A stretch of DNA of 64,000 bases. Source: Bosea beijingensis (GTDB lineage: Bacteria; Pseudomonadota; Alphaproteobacteria; Rhizobiales; Beijerinckiaceae). The notes beneath the pieces are model-generated. The model searched no databases. It was not told the origin of the DNA and saw only the letters and a program-made list of their open reading frames with translations. Each line of letters opens with the position of its first letter. The first letter of the stretch is position 1. Positions 55,441 through 64,000 of this stretch are shown one piece after another. A program made the position numbers and the translations under genes. Where the stretch lies: assembly GCF_030758975.1 (NCBI RefSeq), contig NZ_CP132359.1:4552995-4616994 (forward strand), given 5' to 3'.

Positions 55441-56435
55441 GCGCGATCTCCCAACGGGGCGCCGGTTGGCAGCGGCACGCGGAAGCATGCAGCTCGGTGA
55501 CCCGCAGCTACCTCCATGAGCGGCGGCTCCTTCTGCCGGCAGGTCTCCAGCACCCAGGGGCAACGCTGCGCGAAGCGGCAGCCCGACTTGACGGTTCCGG
55601 GCAACGGCACCCTGCCGCCGATGGTGGTCAGGCGTCGCTCGCGCGCGCCGAGCTTGGGCAGCGAGCCGAGCAGACCGATCGTGTAGGGGTGCTGGGGCTC
55701 CCGGAACAGGTCAGCGGCCGGCGCGTGTTCCACCACCTGGCCGGCATACATGACCATGACATGCGTAGCGATCTCGGCTACGGCGCCCAGGTCGTGGGAG
55801 ATCAGGATCGTTCCCATTCCGCGCTGATCGCGCAGCGAACGCAGCAGCTCCAGAATCTGGGCCTGAACCGTGACGTCGAGTGCGGTTGTCGGCTCGTCGG
55901 CGATCAGGATTGAAGGGTCGCCCGCGAGGGCGATCGCGATCACGACGCGCTGCCGCATGCCGCCCGACAGCTGGTGGGGGTAGGCATCGACGCGCTGGGC
56001 CGGATCGGGAATGCCGACCTGGCGCAGCAGATCGACAGCTCGCGCCCGCGCCTGATCGCGCGAGGCCAGCCGGTGGGTCAGCAGGACCTCTGCGATCTGG
56101 TAGCCGATGCAGTAGACAGGGTTCAGCGCTGTCATCGGGTCCTGGAAGACCATAGCTAGTTCGGTCCCGCACAGCCGGCGCCGCTGCCGGCTCGAAAGGC
56201 CTCCGAGCTCTCGCCCGGCCAGCGTTATCGTGCCCCCCGCAGCCAGGTTCGGACCGAGCAGATCCATCACCGCGAGAGCGGTAAGGCTCTTTCCGCTGCC
56301 GCTTTCGCCGACGAGTCCGAGTGTCTCGCCGGCGCGTAGGGCGAAGGAGACGCCCGCGACCAGATCCACCCGGGAGCCGTGCTCGCCGTCATGGACGACT
56401 GTCAGATCTTCGACGTCGAGCAGCGCCGGCTTCAT
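55437..56435 (-). CDS. Dipeptide-type ABC transporter ATPase, DppD-like
   Basis: The 332-residue ATPase has Walker [10 protein letters not shown], the signature LSGGMRQR and Walker [13 protein letters not shown], and ends with the Cys-rich segment [15 protein letters not shown]. It is the partner of the DppF-like protein and overlaps genes on both sides by four bases. Confidence 0.93.
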   Translation of the reverse strand: MKPALLDVEDLTVVHDGEHGSRVDLVAGVSFALRAGETLGLVGESGSGKSLTALAVMDLLGPNLAAGGTITLAGRELGGLSSRQRRRLCGTELAMVFQDPMTALNPVYCIGYQIAEVLLTHRLASRDQARARAVDLLRQVGIPDPAQRVDAYPHQLSGGMRQRVVIAIALAGDPSILIADEPTTALDVTVQAQILELLRSLRDQRGMGTILISHDLGAVAEIATHVMVMYAGQVVEHAPAADLFREPQHPYTIGLLGSLPKLGARERRLTTIGGRVPLPGTVKSGCRFAQRCPWVLETCRQKEPPLMEVAAGHRAACFRVPLPTGAPLGDRA

Positions 56436-57289
56436 AGGAGCCTTTTGTCCAGTTTGTCGCGCAACGCGTCCCCGAGCACGTTGAGCGAAAGCACCAGGAG
56501 GAAGATCGCCAGGCTGGGATAGGTCGCCACATGCGGGGCGAATGCCAGCACGTTGCGTCCTTCCGCGGCGAGAACCCCGAGTTCGGCCGTTGGCGGCGCG
56601 GCGCCGAGGCCGAGGAAGTTAAGCCCGGCTCCAAGCAGGATGATGAACCCAAACCTCAGGGTCAGGAATACGAACACGGTCGGCATGCAGTTCCATGCCA
56701 AGTATTTGAAGAAGAGCGTCGCTCGGCTGAGGCCGATAGCCTTGCCGCTTTGCATGTATTCCTGACGGGCCACGACCATGGCGGCCGCCCGGGTGATGCG
56801 GCCGACCTCCGGGATGGTCGCGATCGCGAGGGCGATTGTCACGGGCAGGAGTCCGGGTCCCAGGCTTGCGCCCAGCGCCAGGCCGAACAGCACCGCCGGG
56901 AAAGACAGCAGGATATCGAGCAGGCGCCCGATGGCTCCATCGGAGGCGGGAAAGAAGACCGCCACCAGGCCCAGAAGCCCGCCGCAGGCGCTGCCGATGA
57001 GCAGCGCCGTCAGGCTTGTGAGCAATGTCAGGCGTGTGCCGTACATGATCCGGCTGAGCAGGTCGCGCCCCTGCATGTCGGTGCCGAGCCAATGCTCCCA
57101 GCTCGGCTCCTGCAGGGCGGACGGGAGCTCGACCTGATACGGATCGTAAGGTGCGAGCTGTGGGGCGAAAAGTGCTGCGAAGACGATGACGCCAATCACC
57201 ATCGCCGCGGCGATGGTGGCGATCTGCCCCCGCACCCGGCGCCGCTTCGACTTCGGCCCTGTCGTCGTTTGCCGTGCCGCGACAGCCAT
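56432..57289 (-). CDS. Dipeptide-type ABC transporter permease, DppC-like
   Basis: This 285-residue membrane protein has an N-terminal segment, the motif WLGTDMQGRDLLSRIMYGTR typical of DppC, and five further hydrophobic segments. It pairs with the DppB-like protein whose stop lies one base upstream. Confidence 0.94.
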   Translation of the reverse strand: MAVAARQTTTGPKSKRRRVRGQIATIAAAMVIGVIVFAALFAPQLAPYDPYQVELPSALQEPSWEHWLGTDMQGRDLLSRIMYGTRLTLLTSLTALLIGSACGGLLGLVAVFFPASDGAIGRLLDILLSFPAVLFGLALGASLGPGLLPVTIALAIATIPEVGRITRAAAMVVARQEYMQSGKAIGLSRATLFFKYLAWNCMPTVFVFLTLRFGFIILLGAGLNFLGLGAAPPTAELGVLAAEGRNVLAFAPHVATYPSLAIFLLVLSLNVLGDALRDKLDKRLL

Positions 57290-57290
57290 C

Positions 57291-58226
57291 TCAGGACAAC
57301 CTCGGATCGAGGGCCGAGTAGAGAAGATCGACCGTCAGGTTCACCATCACGAAGACACAGGCCATCAGCAGCAATCCGCCCTGCGCGGTTGCATAGTCGC
57401 TGTTCATGATCGCGCCGACGATCAGCCGTCCGACCCCCGGCCATGCGAAGATCGTCTCGATAATGACGGTGCCCCCGAGCAGATGCCCTATCTGCATTCC
57501 GATCAATGTGACGATCGGCAACAACGCGTTGCGCAGGCCATGCTTGATCACGACCTGGTATTCTGGAACGCCCTTCGCCCGGGCGAGCTTGATGTGCTCG
57601 GCATGCAGCGTTTCCAGAAGCGCCGTCCGGGAGATGCGCGCGATCGGCCCGATCAACGTGAAGGCGGCCGTCAGGGCCGGCAGGGCAAGCCCTTGCAGCC
57701 CTTCGAGTGTCCAGATCGGGCCGAGCCGGCCCGTGAACGGCAGCAACCCCCATTGCACGCCGAAGCTGAGGATTAGCATGTAGCCGACCCAGAAGACCGG
57801 CAAGGAGATGCCAGCGACCGCCAGAGCCATGATGGCCCGGTCGATGATCGTGCCGCGCTGCACGGCGGCAACGACGCCCAGTCCGATGCCGATCGGCACG
57901 GCGATCAGCAGTGCGGTCAGCACCAGCTCGGCCGTGGGGCCAAAAGCCTCGATCAGTTCTTCGAGGACCGGGCGGTTTGATATGATCGACCGGCCGAGGT
58001 TGCCGACGACGACATCCCCGAAATAGTGAAACAGCTGCAGGATCCAGGGCTTGTCCAACCCCATCTCGATCCGCAACTGCGACACGACCTGTGCCGAGGC
58101 CGACTGACCGGCAAGCAGCGCGGCAGGATCGCCCGGAACGACCCGCAACAGCACGAAGCCGAACAGGATGGCTCCCGCCAAGACGGGTATCGACAGGACG
58201 AGGCGGGCTGATACGGCCTTCAGCAA
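57291..58226 (-). CDS. Dipeptide-type ABC transporter permease, DppB-like
   Basis: The 311-residue membrane protein has the DppB features: LRVVPGDPAALL after the first segment, GNLGRSIISNRPVLEEL, and FAWPGVGRLIVGAI near the end. It is the first gene of the transporter operon; its promoter lies in the region shared with the MarR gene. Confidence 0.94.
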   Translation of the reverse strand: MLKAVSARLVLSIPVLAGAILFGFVLLRVVPGDPAALLAGQSASAQVVSQLRIEMGLDKPWILQLFHYFGDVVVGNLGRSIISNRPVLEELIEAFGPTAELVLTALLIAVPIGIGLGVVAAVQRGTIIDRAIMALAVAGISLPVFWVGYMLILSFGVQWGLLPFTGRLGPIWTLEGLQGLALPALTAAFTLIGPIARISRTALLETLHAEHIKLARAKGVPEYQVVIKHGLRNALLPIVTLIGMQIGHLLGGTVIIETIFAWPGVGRLIVGAIMNSDYATAQGGLLLMACVFVMVNLTVDLLYSALDPRLS

Positions 58227-58328
58227 GGCCCGACCCGGACAGGCCGGCCTTCCTTGGCTCCAGCGCGCGATCTGCGGTTACTCAGCACGTCCATCTCCGC
58301 GGGGTGATCCCCTACTCGCATGAAGAAG

Positions 58329-58345
58329 TTAGTTATGCTAACTAA
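58329..58345. promoter_or_regulatory. MarR-type operator, perfect 17-bp palindrome
   Basis: TTAGTTA-TGC-TAACTAA is a perfect 7-bp inverted repeat with three bases between. It sits in the 292-nt gap between the dppB-like gene and the MarR gene. Sites of this TAGTTA/TAACTA kind are common for MarR proteins. It directly touches the minus-strand -10 box proposed below. Confidence 0.7.
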
Positions 58346-58371
58346 GTTATCGGCGAAGTCGGGCTTGTCAA
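58344..58371 (-). promoter_or_regulatory. Candidate sigma-70 promoter of the dpp-like operon
   Basis: On the minus strand TTGACA (58371-58366) is followed after 16 nt by TAACTT (58349-58344). The -35 box is perfect, the -10 box weak. The operator palindrome overlaps the end of this promoter, so a bound MarR dimer would hinder RNA polymerase. Confidence 0.5.
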
Positions 58372-58518
58372 TCCGGGTTGTTGGTCTAAATCGCCGAACG
58401 CCATTCCGGTGTAGGTTGCGTCGCGTCCTTCCGACCCGGCACCGGCGGGTTGATCAGAGCGCCTGCCGCCAATAGCGCTGGGGCGGCGCTCGAAACTTGA
58501 ACGTCGGGGAGGGCCCGC

Positions 58519-59046
58519 ATGGGTGACAGATCGGACATGGCCATGGCTCCGCTGGCTCCCGGCGGCTGCCGTCGACAACGGCTGTCGGAGGAGGAGCGTC
58601 GGGCTCTGTATTCCGGCCCGTGGAATGTCGGATATTTGATCCGAACGGTCAGTCGGCGGGCCCGAGATCAGATCAAGGTTCTGCTCGCAGAGCAGGGTAT
58701 CAACATAGGGATGTGGCCTTATCTTTGGGCCCTCTACAAGAAGGACGGCGTACCGCAGGTGGTCCTCGGACGTTCGGTCAAGGCCGTGGGCCCCTCGGTC
58801 GTCAGCGCGGTCAACCAGCTCGAACGCGCCGGGCTTGCACGGCGCGTTCGCGATGAGCGGGATATGCGGGTTGCCAACATCCATCTGACCGACAAGGCGC
58901 GTGCGTTACGGCCGCGTATCGAGCAATGCGTCAGTGACGTGAACGAGCGCGCGCTGCAGTTCCTGTCCGATGAGGAGGTCGCCCTTCTCATTTCCATCGT
59001 CGAGAAAATCAATGCCGGGCTCGATCAGGAGGTTCGCCAGCCTTAG
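58519..59046 (+). CDS. MarR family transcriptional regulator
   Basis: This 175-residue protein has the MarR winged helix in LGRSVKAVGPSVVSAVNQLE followed by the wing LARRVRDERDMRV. The N-terminal 35 residues are a species-specific extension. It is divergent from the peptide-type transporter operon and lies beside a MarR-type palindrome, so it most likely represses that operon and perhaps itself. A GGGGAGGG site precedes ATG 58519. Confidence 0.92.
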   Translation: MGDRSDMAMAPLAPGGCRRQRLSEEERRALYSGPWNVGYLIRTVSRRARDQIKVLLAEQGINIGMWPYLWALYKKDGVPQVVLGRSVKAVGPSVVSAVNQLERAGLARRVRDERDMRVANIHLTDKARALRPRIEQCVSDVNERALQFLSDEEVALLISIVEKINAGLDQEVRQP

Positions 59047-59120
59047 TGTTGAAGGTCCATTGTCACCCCCGAAACAGAGCCCACTTGCCTGCTGATCTGG
59101 CATCGAGCCGCTGCGCGTTG

Positions 59121-60329
59121 CTAGATCGCCTCGAGCGCGACAGCGATGCCCTGACCGACGCCGATGCACATGGTGGCGAGCGCGCGCTTCTTGCCCGTGA
59201 GCGAGAGTTCCAGCGCCGCTGTACCCGCGATGCGGGCGCCCGACATGCCGAGTGGATGGCCGAGCGCGATGGCGCCGCCGTTCGGATTCACATAGGCGCC
59301 GTCTTCCGGAATGCCGAGTTCGCGCAGGACCGCGATTCCCTGGCTGGCGAAGGCCTCGTTCAGTTCGACGATGTCGAAAACGGAAGGCTGCACGCCGATC
59401 AGCTTGCAGAGCCTCTGGGTTGCGGGTGCGGGCCCGATGCCCATCACGCGGGGCGCAACGCCAGCGGTCGCGCCGGCCACGATGCGCGCAAGCGGCGTCA
59501 GGCCGAAGCGCTTCATCGCCGCTTCGGAGGCAACAATCAGAGCGGCCGCGCCGTCGTTGACGCCGGACGCGTTGCCGGCGGTTACGGTGCCACCGTCTTT
59601 CCTGAAGGGCGTCGGCAGCTTGGCGAGCTTTTCGATCGTGGTGTCGCCACGCGGATGCTCGTCGCTGTCGACGATGGTGGCATCGCCCTTGCGGCTCGGG
59701 ATCGTCACCTTGACGATCTCCCTTGCGAGCCGGCCGCTCGCTTGGGCTGCAACCGCCTTCTGCTGCGACCGGACGGCAAAAGCGTCCTGATCTTCGCGTG
59801 AGACCTTGTAATCGACCGCGACGTTCTCGCCGGTCTCCGGCATCGAATCGACGCCGTACTGCTTCTTCATCAGCGGATTGACGAAGCGCCAGCCGATCGT
59901 GGTGTCGTGGATTTCGGCATGGCGCGAGAAGGCGCTCTCGGCCTTGGGCATGACGAAGGGCGCGCGGCTCATGCTCTCGACGCCGCCTGCGATGACGAGT
60001 TCGGCTTCGCCCGCCTTGATGGCGCGCGCGGCCGTGATCACGGCATCCATGCCAGAGCCGCAGAGCCGGTTCATCGTGGTGCCGGGCACGCTCTCGGGCA
60101 GGCCGGCCAGCAGCAGCGACATGCGCGCGACGTTGCGGTTGTCCTCGCCCGCCTGATTGGCGCAGCCGTAGATCACCTCGTCGATCGCGGCGGGATCGAG
60201 GCCGGCGTTGCGCTCAAGCAGCGCCTTCAGCGGCACCGCGCCAAGATCATCCGCTCGCACAGCAGACAACGACCCACCAAACCGCCCGATCGGCGTGCGG
60301 ATGTAATCGCAGATATAGGCCTCGGGCAT
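59121..60329 (-). CDS. pcaF: 3-Oxoadipyl-CoA thiolase
   Basis: The 402-residue thiolase cleaves 3-oxoadipyl-CoA to succinyl-CoA and acetyl-CoA, the end of the beta-ketoadipate pathway. The nucleophilic Cys is in NRLCGSGMDA, and His and the second Cys are in GHPLGMSGAR and TMCIGVGQG. The start MPEAYICDYIRTPIGR is typical of PcaF rather than a general acetyl-CoA acetyltransferase. It is the last gene of the pca operon. Confidence 0.94.
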   Translation of the reverse strand: MPEAYICDYIRTPIGRFGGSLSAVRADDLGAVPLKALLERNAGLDPAAIDEVIYGCANQAGEDNRNVARMSLLLAGLPESVPGTTMNRLCGSGMDAVITAARAIKAGEAELVIAGGVESMSRAPFVMPKAESAFSRHAEIHDTTIGWRFVNPLMKKQYGVDSMPETGENVAVDYKVSREDQDAFAVRSQQKAVAAQASGRLAREIVKVTIPSRKGDATIVDSDEHPRGDTTIEKLAKLPTPFRKDGGTVTAGNASGVNDGAAALIVASEAAMKRFGLTPLARIVAGATAGVAPRVMGIGPAPATQRLCKLIGVQPSVFDIVELNEAFASQGIAVLRELGIPEDGAYVNPNGGAIALGHPLGMSGARIAGTAALELSLTGKKRALATMCIGVGQGIAVALEAI

Positions 60330-60347
60330 GATCTTCCCCGTCACTCG

Positions 60348-61538
60348 TTAGGATGTTGTTCGTTCGCCGTCGATCTCGGCGATGAGTTCTGCCGCCTCGG
60401 CGAAGGCTGTGTTGCCGGCGGGCACGCCGGCATAAATCGCCGTCTGCATCAGCACTTCCTTGAGATCGTCCTGCGTGAAGCCGCCGCGGCTCAGGCCCGC
60501 GCGGACATGCAGGCGGAATTCCTCCCAGCGGCCTAGGCTGGCGGTGATGGCGAGCACCAGCAGGCGACGGGTACGGTCGTCGAGGCCCGGCCGGCTCCAG
60601 ATCTCCTGCCAGGCGATGCGGGTGATCATCGCCTGGAACTCGGCATTGAACGGGGTGCGGCCGGCGAGAGAGCGGTCGACCCAGGCGTCGCCCAGAACGC
60701 GGCGGCGATTCTTCAGCCCGGCTTCGAACAGCGCCTCCGCCGCGTCGGCCGTATCGGCCCCCGGCACGAGGAAGGCGCGCAGGGCGCCGACCAGCGCGGC
60801 CGGAGCCTCGATGGGAGGGAGATGGGAGCTGTCGAGATGGGCATGGCTCGCGCCGGGAATGGCGGCCAGCAGCTTCTCGCCATGGCCGGCGAGGGGCGTC
60901 GAGACGTCGCGCTCGCCGGTGACGACCAGCACCGGGCAGGCGATGCCGGAAAGCCGGCCGATCAGGTCCATGTCGCGGATGGCCGCGCCGGCTCCGGCAT
61001 AGCCGTGTGCTGATTGCGCGACAAGGTTGCGCTTGAGGCTCGCGGCTATAGCCGTCTGGCCCGCGGCGAAGGCGGGGGAGAGGAAACGCTGCAGGGCGGC
61101 GTCGGCGATGGCCGCGGTGCCGCCGGCACGCACCTGTGCAATGCGATCCCGCCAGACGGTGCCGTCCATGGTGGCCGAGGTGCAGATCAGGGCTATCGCC
61201 GACACGCGCTCCGGGTGGCCGAGCGCCAGCTCCATCGCGATCATGCCGCCAAGTGAGACGCCCGCTATCGCGGCGCGTTCGATGCCGGCCGCTTCCATGA
61301 CGGTGACGACGTCACCGGCCAGCATCGGCAGCGTGTACTCACCCTCGGGCGCGTCGGAGGCGCCATGGCCGCGCGTGTCGATCCGCAGCGTGCGGAACGA
61401 GGCGAGCAGGCCGGGCATCGCCGCATCCCAGAGCGACATGTCGGCGCCGATCGAGTTCAGCAGGACGAGGGCCGGGCTGTCCTCTGCGCCTTCCAGCTTC
61501 CAGTAGATGCGGGCGCCGCTGCTTGCTGCAAAAGGCAT
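60348..61538 (-). CDS. pcaL: Bifunctional 3-oxoadipate enol-lactonase/4-carboxymuconolactone decarboxylase
   Basis: The 396-residue protein fuses two steps. Residues about 1-262 are the PcaD enol-lactone hydrolase, an alpha/beta hydrolase with the nucleophile Ser in AGVSLGGMIAM. Residues about 275-392 are the PcaC decarboxylase, starting RRRVLGDAWVDRSL and with the HVRAGLSRGGFTQDDLKEVL motif. Many Hyphomicrobiales encode PcaC and PcaD separately; here one chain converts 4-carboxymuconolactone to 3-oxoadipate. Confidence 0.94.
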   Translation of the reverse strand: MPFAASSGARIYWKLEGAEDSPALVLLNSIGADMSLWDAAMPGLLASFRTLRIDTRGHGASDAPEGEYTLPMLAGDVVTVMEAAGIERAAIAGVSLGGMIAMELALGHPERVSAIALICTSATMDGTVWRDRIAQVRAGGTAAIADAALQRFLSPAFAAGQTAIAASLKRNLVAQSAHGYAGAGAAIRDMDLIGRLSGIACPVLVVTGERDVSTPLAGHGEKLLAAIPGASHAHLDSSHLPPIEAPAALVGALRAFLVPGADTADAAEALFEAGLKNRRRVLGDAWVDRSLAGRTPFNAEFQAMITRIAWQEIWSRPGLDDRTRRLLVLAITASLGRWEEFRLHVRAGLSRGGFTQDDLKEVLMQTAIYAGVPAGNTAFAEAAELIAEIDGERTTS

Positions 61539-61547
61539 GGGCTGTCC

Positions 61548-62687
61548 TCATTCGTTCCGGGCGAGAAGCTGGGCGATCAGGGCCGCGCTCTCGCCGATCT
61601 CAGTGCCGACGCCCGCCGCCGCGAGGTTGCGGGCGATCGCGGATTCGTCGATCTCCAGCCCTTCCGCGACCGTCGCCATCGCCTCGGCCGCGCCGGCGGC
61701 GAGCAGGAACAGGTCGGCGAGTGCCGGGCCTTCCGCCTGCCAGCCGCCGAGGCCGCGCTCCTGCTCGGCCGGCAGCCCGGCGAGGATGCCGGCGACGAGG
61801 CCGGGCGCGCGCAGCGCCGCGGACAGCGCGACCTGGCAACCCGTCGGGTTGCGCTTGTGGGCCATGGCGGAGGAGCCGCCGCGGCCGGCAATGGCAGGCT
61901 CACGGGCCTCGCCTATGCCGTTCTGGGCGAGCAGCGAAACGTCCCGCGCCATCTTGCCGAGCGCGCCGATCAGGATGGCGAGCGCCGTCGCGATGCCGGC
62001 GATCCCGCCGCGGCGGTTCTGCCAGGGAGCGGCATCCGGAAGATCGAGCTGCGCCGCGAGGCGGGATGCGACGGCGCCTGCCTTGCCGTCGAGGCCGCTG
62101 CGGGTTCCGGCCGCACCGCCGAACTGAAGCGTGGCGCCGGTCTCCACGTCCCGGGCGAGCCGCGATGCGGCCTCGGCGATGCCGGCCTGCCATTGCGCGA
62201 TGCGCAGGCCGAAGCTGATCGGCAGCGCATCCTGCAACAGGGTGCGGCCGATGGCGGGGGTCGTCGCATGACGTCCGGCCAGCATGGCGAGAGCAGCCGT
62301 CGTCCGCTTCAGATCGGCGTCGAGCAGGTTGAAGGCGGCGCGGATCTGCAAGGCGAGCACCGTGTCGGCCACGTCCTGACTGGTCGCGCCCTTGTGTACG
62401 ACTTTCGCGGGCGCGTCCGGCAAGGCAGCGCGCAGTCGCGCCACCAGCGGGATCGCCAACGTGCCGGCGAGCGCCGCTTCCCCGGCGAGCTCGGCCGGAT
62501 CGATGACGATCCCGGCGCAGAGTTTCGCGATCGCCTCGGCTTCCGGAGCGCCGATCAGCCCTTCCGCCGCCTCGGCGCGGGCGAGCCCGGCCTCGAAGGC
62601 GAGCGCATGCCGCAGCGTGGCCTCGTCCGCAAAGACGGCCAGCATCGCATCGGTCGTCGCTGGCCGCAGCCTGAGCATGAGACCCAT
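61548..62687 (-). CDS. pcaB: 3-Carboxy-cis,cis-muconate cycloisomerase
   Basis: This 379-residue member of the fumarase/aspartase superfamily converts 3-carboxymuconate to 4-carboxymuconolactone. The signature loop GGSSAMAHKRNPTGCQ is present. The length is short against some PcaB proteins (about 450) because the C-terminal domain is trimmed, as in other rhizobial forms. It lies between pcaG and pcaL. Confidence 0.93.
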   Translation of the reverse strand: MGLMLRLRPATTDAMLAVFADEATLRHALAFEAGLARAEAAEGLIGAPEAEAIAKLCAGIVIDPAELAGEAALAGTLAIPLVARLRAALPDAPAKVVHKGATSQDVADTVLALQIRAAFNLLDADLKRTTAALAMLAGRHATTPAIGRTLLQDALPISFGLRIAQWQAGIAEAASRLARDVETGATLQFGGAAGTRSGLDGKAGAVASRLAAQLDLPDAAPWQNRRGGIAGIATALAILIGALGKMARDVSLLAQNGIGEAREPAIAGRGGSSAMAHKRNPTGCQVALSAALRAPGLVAGILAGLPAEQERGLGGWQAEGPALADLFLLAAGAAEAMATVAEGLEIDESAIARNLAAAGVGTEIGESAALIAQLLARNE

Positions 62688-62700
62688 AGTGGCGAGACGC

Positions 62701-63417
62701 TTACAGATCGAAGAACACCGTCTCGCTCTCGCCGGCGAGGTTGATGTCGAGCCACCATGTCCCGTCCGGCTTACGCTGGGCGATCAGGGTGTGGCGGCGG
62801 GCTTCCGGCACGAGATTGAGGATCGGATCGGTCTCGTTGCCCTCGCCATCGGCGAAGTAGAGCCGTGTCGGCAGGCGCTTCAGCAGCCCGCGGCCGAACA
62901 CCGAGAGCGCGATATGCGGGGCCTGAAGCGTGTTGCCGGGGCCGGGCACGCGGCCGGGCCGGATCGTTCGGAAGCGGAACACGCCGTCCCTGTCGGTCGA
63001 GCTGCGGCCGAAGCCGACGAAATGCCGGTCGAGCGGCACATCCTCACGGGCGTCGTCCGCGCTTGCATAGCGGCCGGCGGCATTGGCCTGCCAGATTTCG
63101 ATCATGGCGTCAGGGATCGGCTGGCCTTCGGCGTCAAGGATGGAGCCGGCGATCTCGATGACGTCGCCCTGCGGCGTGCCCGAGAGGTTGGATTCCGAGA
63201 GCAGGAAATGCTCCGGCGGCATCAGATCGGGCCGGGCACCCATCTCCGAGCGATCGACGAGATCGGCGCCGCCCTTCCAGGGCAGACCGTAATGGAAATA
63301 GGGGCCGACCGTCTGCCAGGGCGTCTGCCCGAAGATCGACGGGTTCTGGCTGTCCTGCCGCGGCGCGGCGTTGCGGCTCTCCAGATCTCTGCCTGTCGGC
63401 TCAGTGGTCGTCGTCAT
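62701..63417 (-). CDS. pcaG: Protocatechuate 3,4-dioxygenase alpha subunit
   Basis: The 238-residue protein is the non-catalytic partner of PcaH. It shows the intradiol dioxygenase blocks TPWQTVGPYFHYGL and IEIWQANAAGRY. The alpha chain does not hold the iron, and it lacks the full Tyr/His set. The start MTTTTEPTGRD at 63417 overlaps the end of pcaH by 17 nt. Confidence 0.94.
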   Translation of the reverse strand: MTTTTEPTGRDLESRNAAPRQDSQNPSIFGQTPWQTVGPYFHYGLPWKGGADLVDRSEMGARPDLMPPEHFLLSESNLSGTPQGDVIEIAGSILDAEGQPIPDAMIEIWQANAAGRYASADDAREDVPLDRHFVGFGRSSTDRDGVFRFRTIRPGRVPGPGNTLQAPHIALSVFGRGLLKRLPTRLYFADGEGNETDPILNLVPEARRHTLIAQRKPDGTWWLDINLAGESETVFFDL

Positions 63418-64000
63418 GGTCGTCCTCGAACGGCGTCTGGTCGCGGCCCTTGAGCACGATGTCGAAGACATAGCCCAGCGCCCAGTTCGGCACGGTAGCG
63501 TCGATGTCGAAGCGCGAGACCATGCGCTGGCGATAGGGCATCGGCACGGCATTCGCGATCGGGTCGATCTCGATCAGCGGATCGTCCGGGAAATACATCT
63601 GCGTCACCAGCCGGGTCGCGAAGGCGGGCCCCAGCAGCGAGAGATGGATATGGGCCGGTCGCCAGGCGTTCTTGTGATTGCCCCAGGGATAGGCGCCGGG
63701 GCGGATCGTGACATAGCGATAGCGGCCCTCGGCATCGGTAATGACGCGGCCGACGCCAGTGAAGTTGGGGTCGAGCGGCGCGGGCCAGTCGTCCTTGGCG
63801 TGGATGTAGCGGCCGGCGGCATTGGCCTGCCAGATTTCGACGACAGTGTTCGGCACGGGCCGGCCGTCCTCGTCGAGCACGCGGCCGGTGACGACGATGC
63901 GCTGGCCCTGCGGTGCGGCCTTGTGCTGCGTCGTCAGGTCCAGCATCGCAGGACCCATCAGCCGGCCCCAGTCGCCAGGCCCGGTCACTTCCGTCAGCGT
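63401..64000 (-). CDS. pcaH: Protocatechuate 3,4-dioxygenase beta subunit, partial at window edge
   Basis: The frame is open to base 64000, so the 5' end of the gene lies outside the window; the last 199 residues are seen. It carries the ferric-iron ligands: Tyr in AGRYIHAKDDW, and Tyr, His, His in AYPWGNHKNAWRPAHIHLS. The enzyme cleaves protocatechuate to 3-carboxymuconate. It is upstream of pcaG in a pcaHGBLF operon. Confidence 0.95.
   Translation of the reverse strand, partial: TLTEVTGPGDWGRLMGPAMLDLTTQHKAAPQGQRIVVTGRVLDEDGRPVPNTVVEIWQANAAGRYIHAKDDWPAPLDPNFTGVGRVITDAEGRYRYVTIRPGAYPWGNHKNAWRPAHIHLSLLGPAFATRLVTQMYFPDDPLIEIDPIANAVPMPYRQRMVSRFDIDATVPNWALGYVFDIVLKGRDQTPFEDDHDDDH

Noticed and set aside
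48888..58518. An integrase or transposase inside the presumed island
   Set aside because: None of the supported genes in this stretch is a recombinase; the mobilising enzyme must be elsewhere or lost.

Overview
The window looks like chromosomal DNA of a GC-rich alphaproteobacterium of the order Hyphomicrobiales, most like Bosea or a close relative. I base this on the aerobic cobaltochelatase subunits CobS and CobT upstream of rpmB, an rplU-rpmA pair whose L21 has a long Ala/Lys tail, a DUF2934 gene, DUF3108, tandem D-erythronate dehydrogenase-like genes and a fused pcaL. The genus is an inference from gene content and gene order only.

Left part (1-36 kb). The window opens with a gene tail, a degenerate cyclic-nucleotide-binding protein and a membrane adenylate cyclase carrying a 2Fe-2S domain. 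A methyltransferase-like gene and two glycosyltransferases follow, joined by stop/start overlaps. Next come cobS, two small genes, cobT, a Tat-exported phytase-like esterase and, convergently, rpmB. From 12 to 21 kb lie an aminotransferase/NIPSNAP pair, then a divergent sugar-acid-type catabolic set: an IlvD/Edd dehydratase, a PEP mutase/isocitrate lyase family enzyme, a double GNAT protein, an SDR and two DenD-like dehydrogenases. The dehydratase and the mutase share an AAACGATTT operator-like motif. Then follow a diguanylate cyclase, a GNAT gene, rpmA, rplU, tRNA-Ser(CGA), an M81-M20-M20 hydrolase operon, small lipoproteins, a bile-acid-type symporter with a divergent LysR gene, and a MacAB/outer-membrane-factor efflux operon.

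Middle part (36.8-48.8 kb). This is a catabolic block on the minus strand, divergent from a LysR gene. It contains a DapA-family lyase, a 3-hydroxyanthranilate 3,4-dioxygenase with all expected metal ligands, a five-gene branched-chain-type ABC importer, an unusual RidA-like/alpha-beta hydrolase fusion, aspartate dehydrogenase, an aldehyde dehydrogenase and an isochorismatase-family hydrolase. Together they look like uptake and degradation of an amino-aromatic or ring-derived compound. The exact substrate cannot be read from the sequence, and this is the best candidate for an undescribed pathway.

Right part (48.8-64 kb). Immediately downstream of that LysR gene lies a 50-nt 3' fragment of a tRNA-Val(GAC) gene with no 5' half, the usual scar of site-specific integration. 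To its right is a more A/T-rich stretch with a TetR gene and its probable operator, a YcaC-like hydrolase and a pirin. Next comes a dipeptide-type ABC importer with a serine hydrolase, divergent from a MarR gene and separated from it by a perfect 17-bp palindrome. The window ends in the protocatechuate operon pcaHGBLF, with pcaH cut by the window edge. No integrase, intact tRNA-Val, rRNA or CRISPR array was seen.
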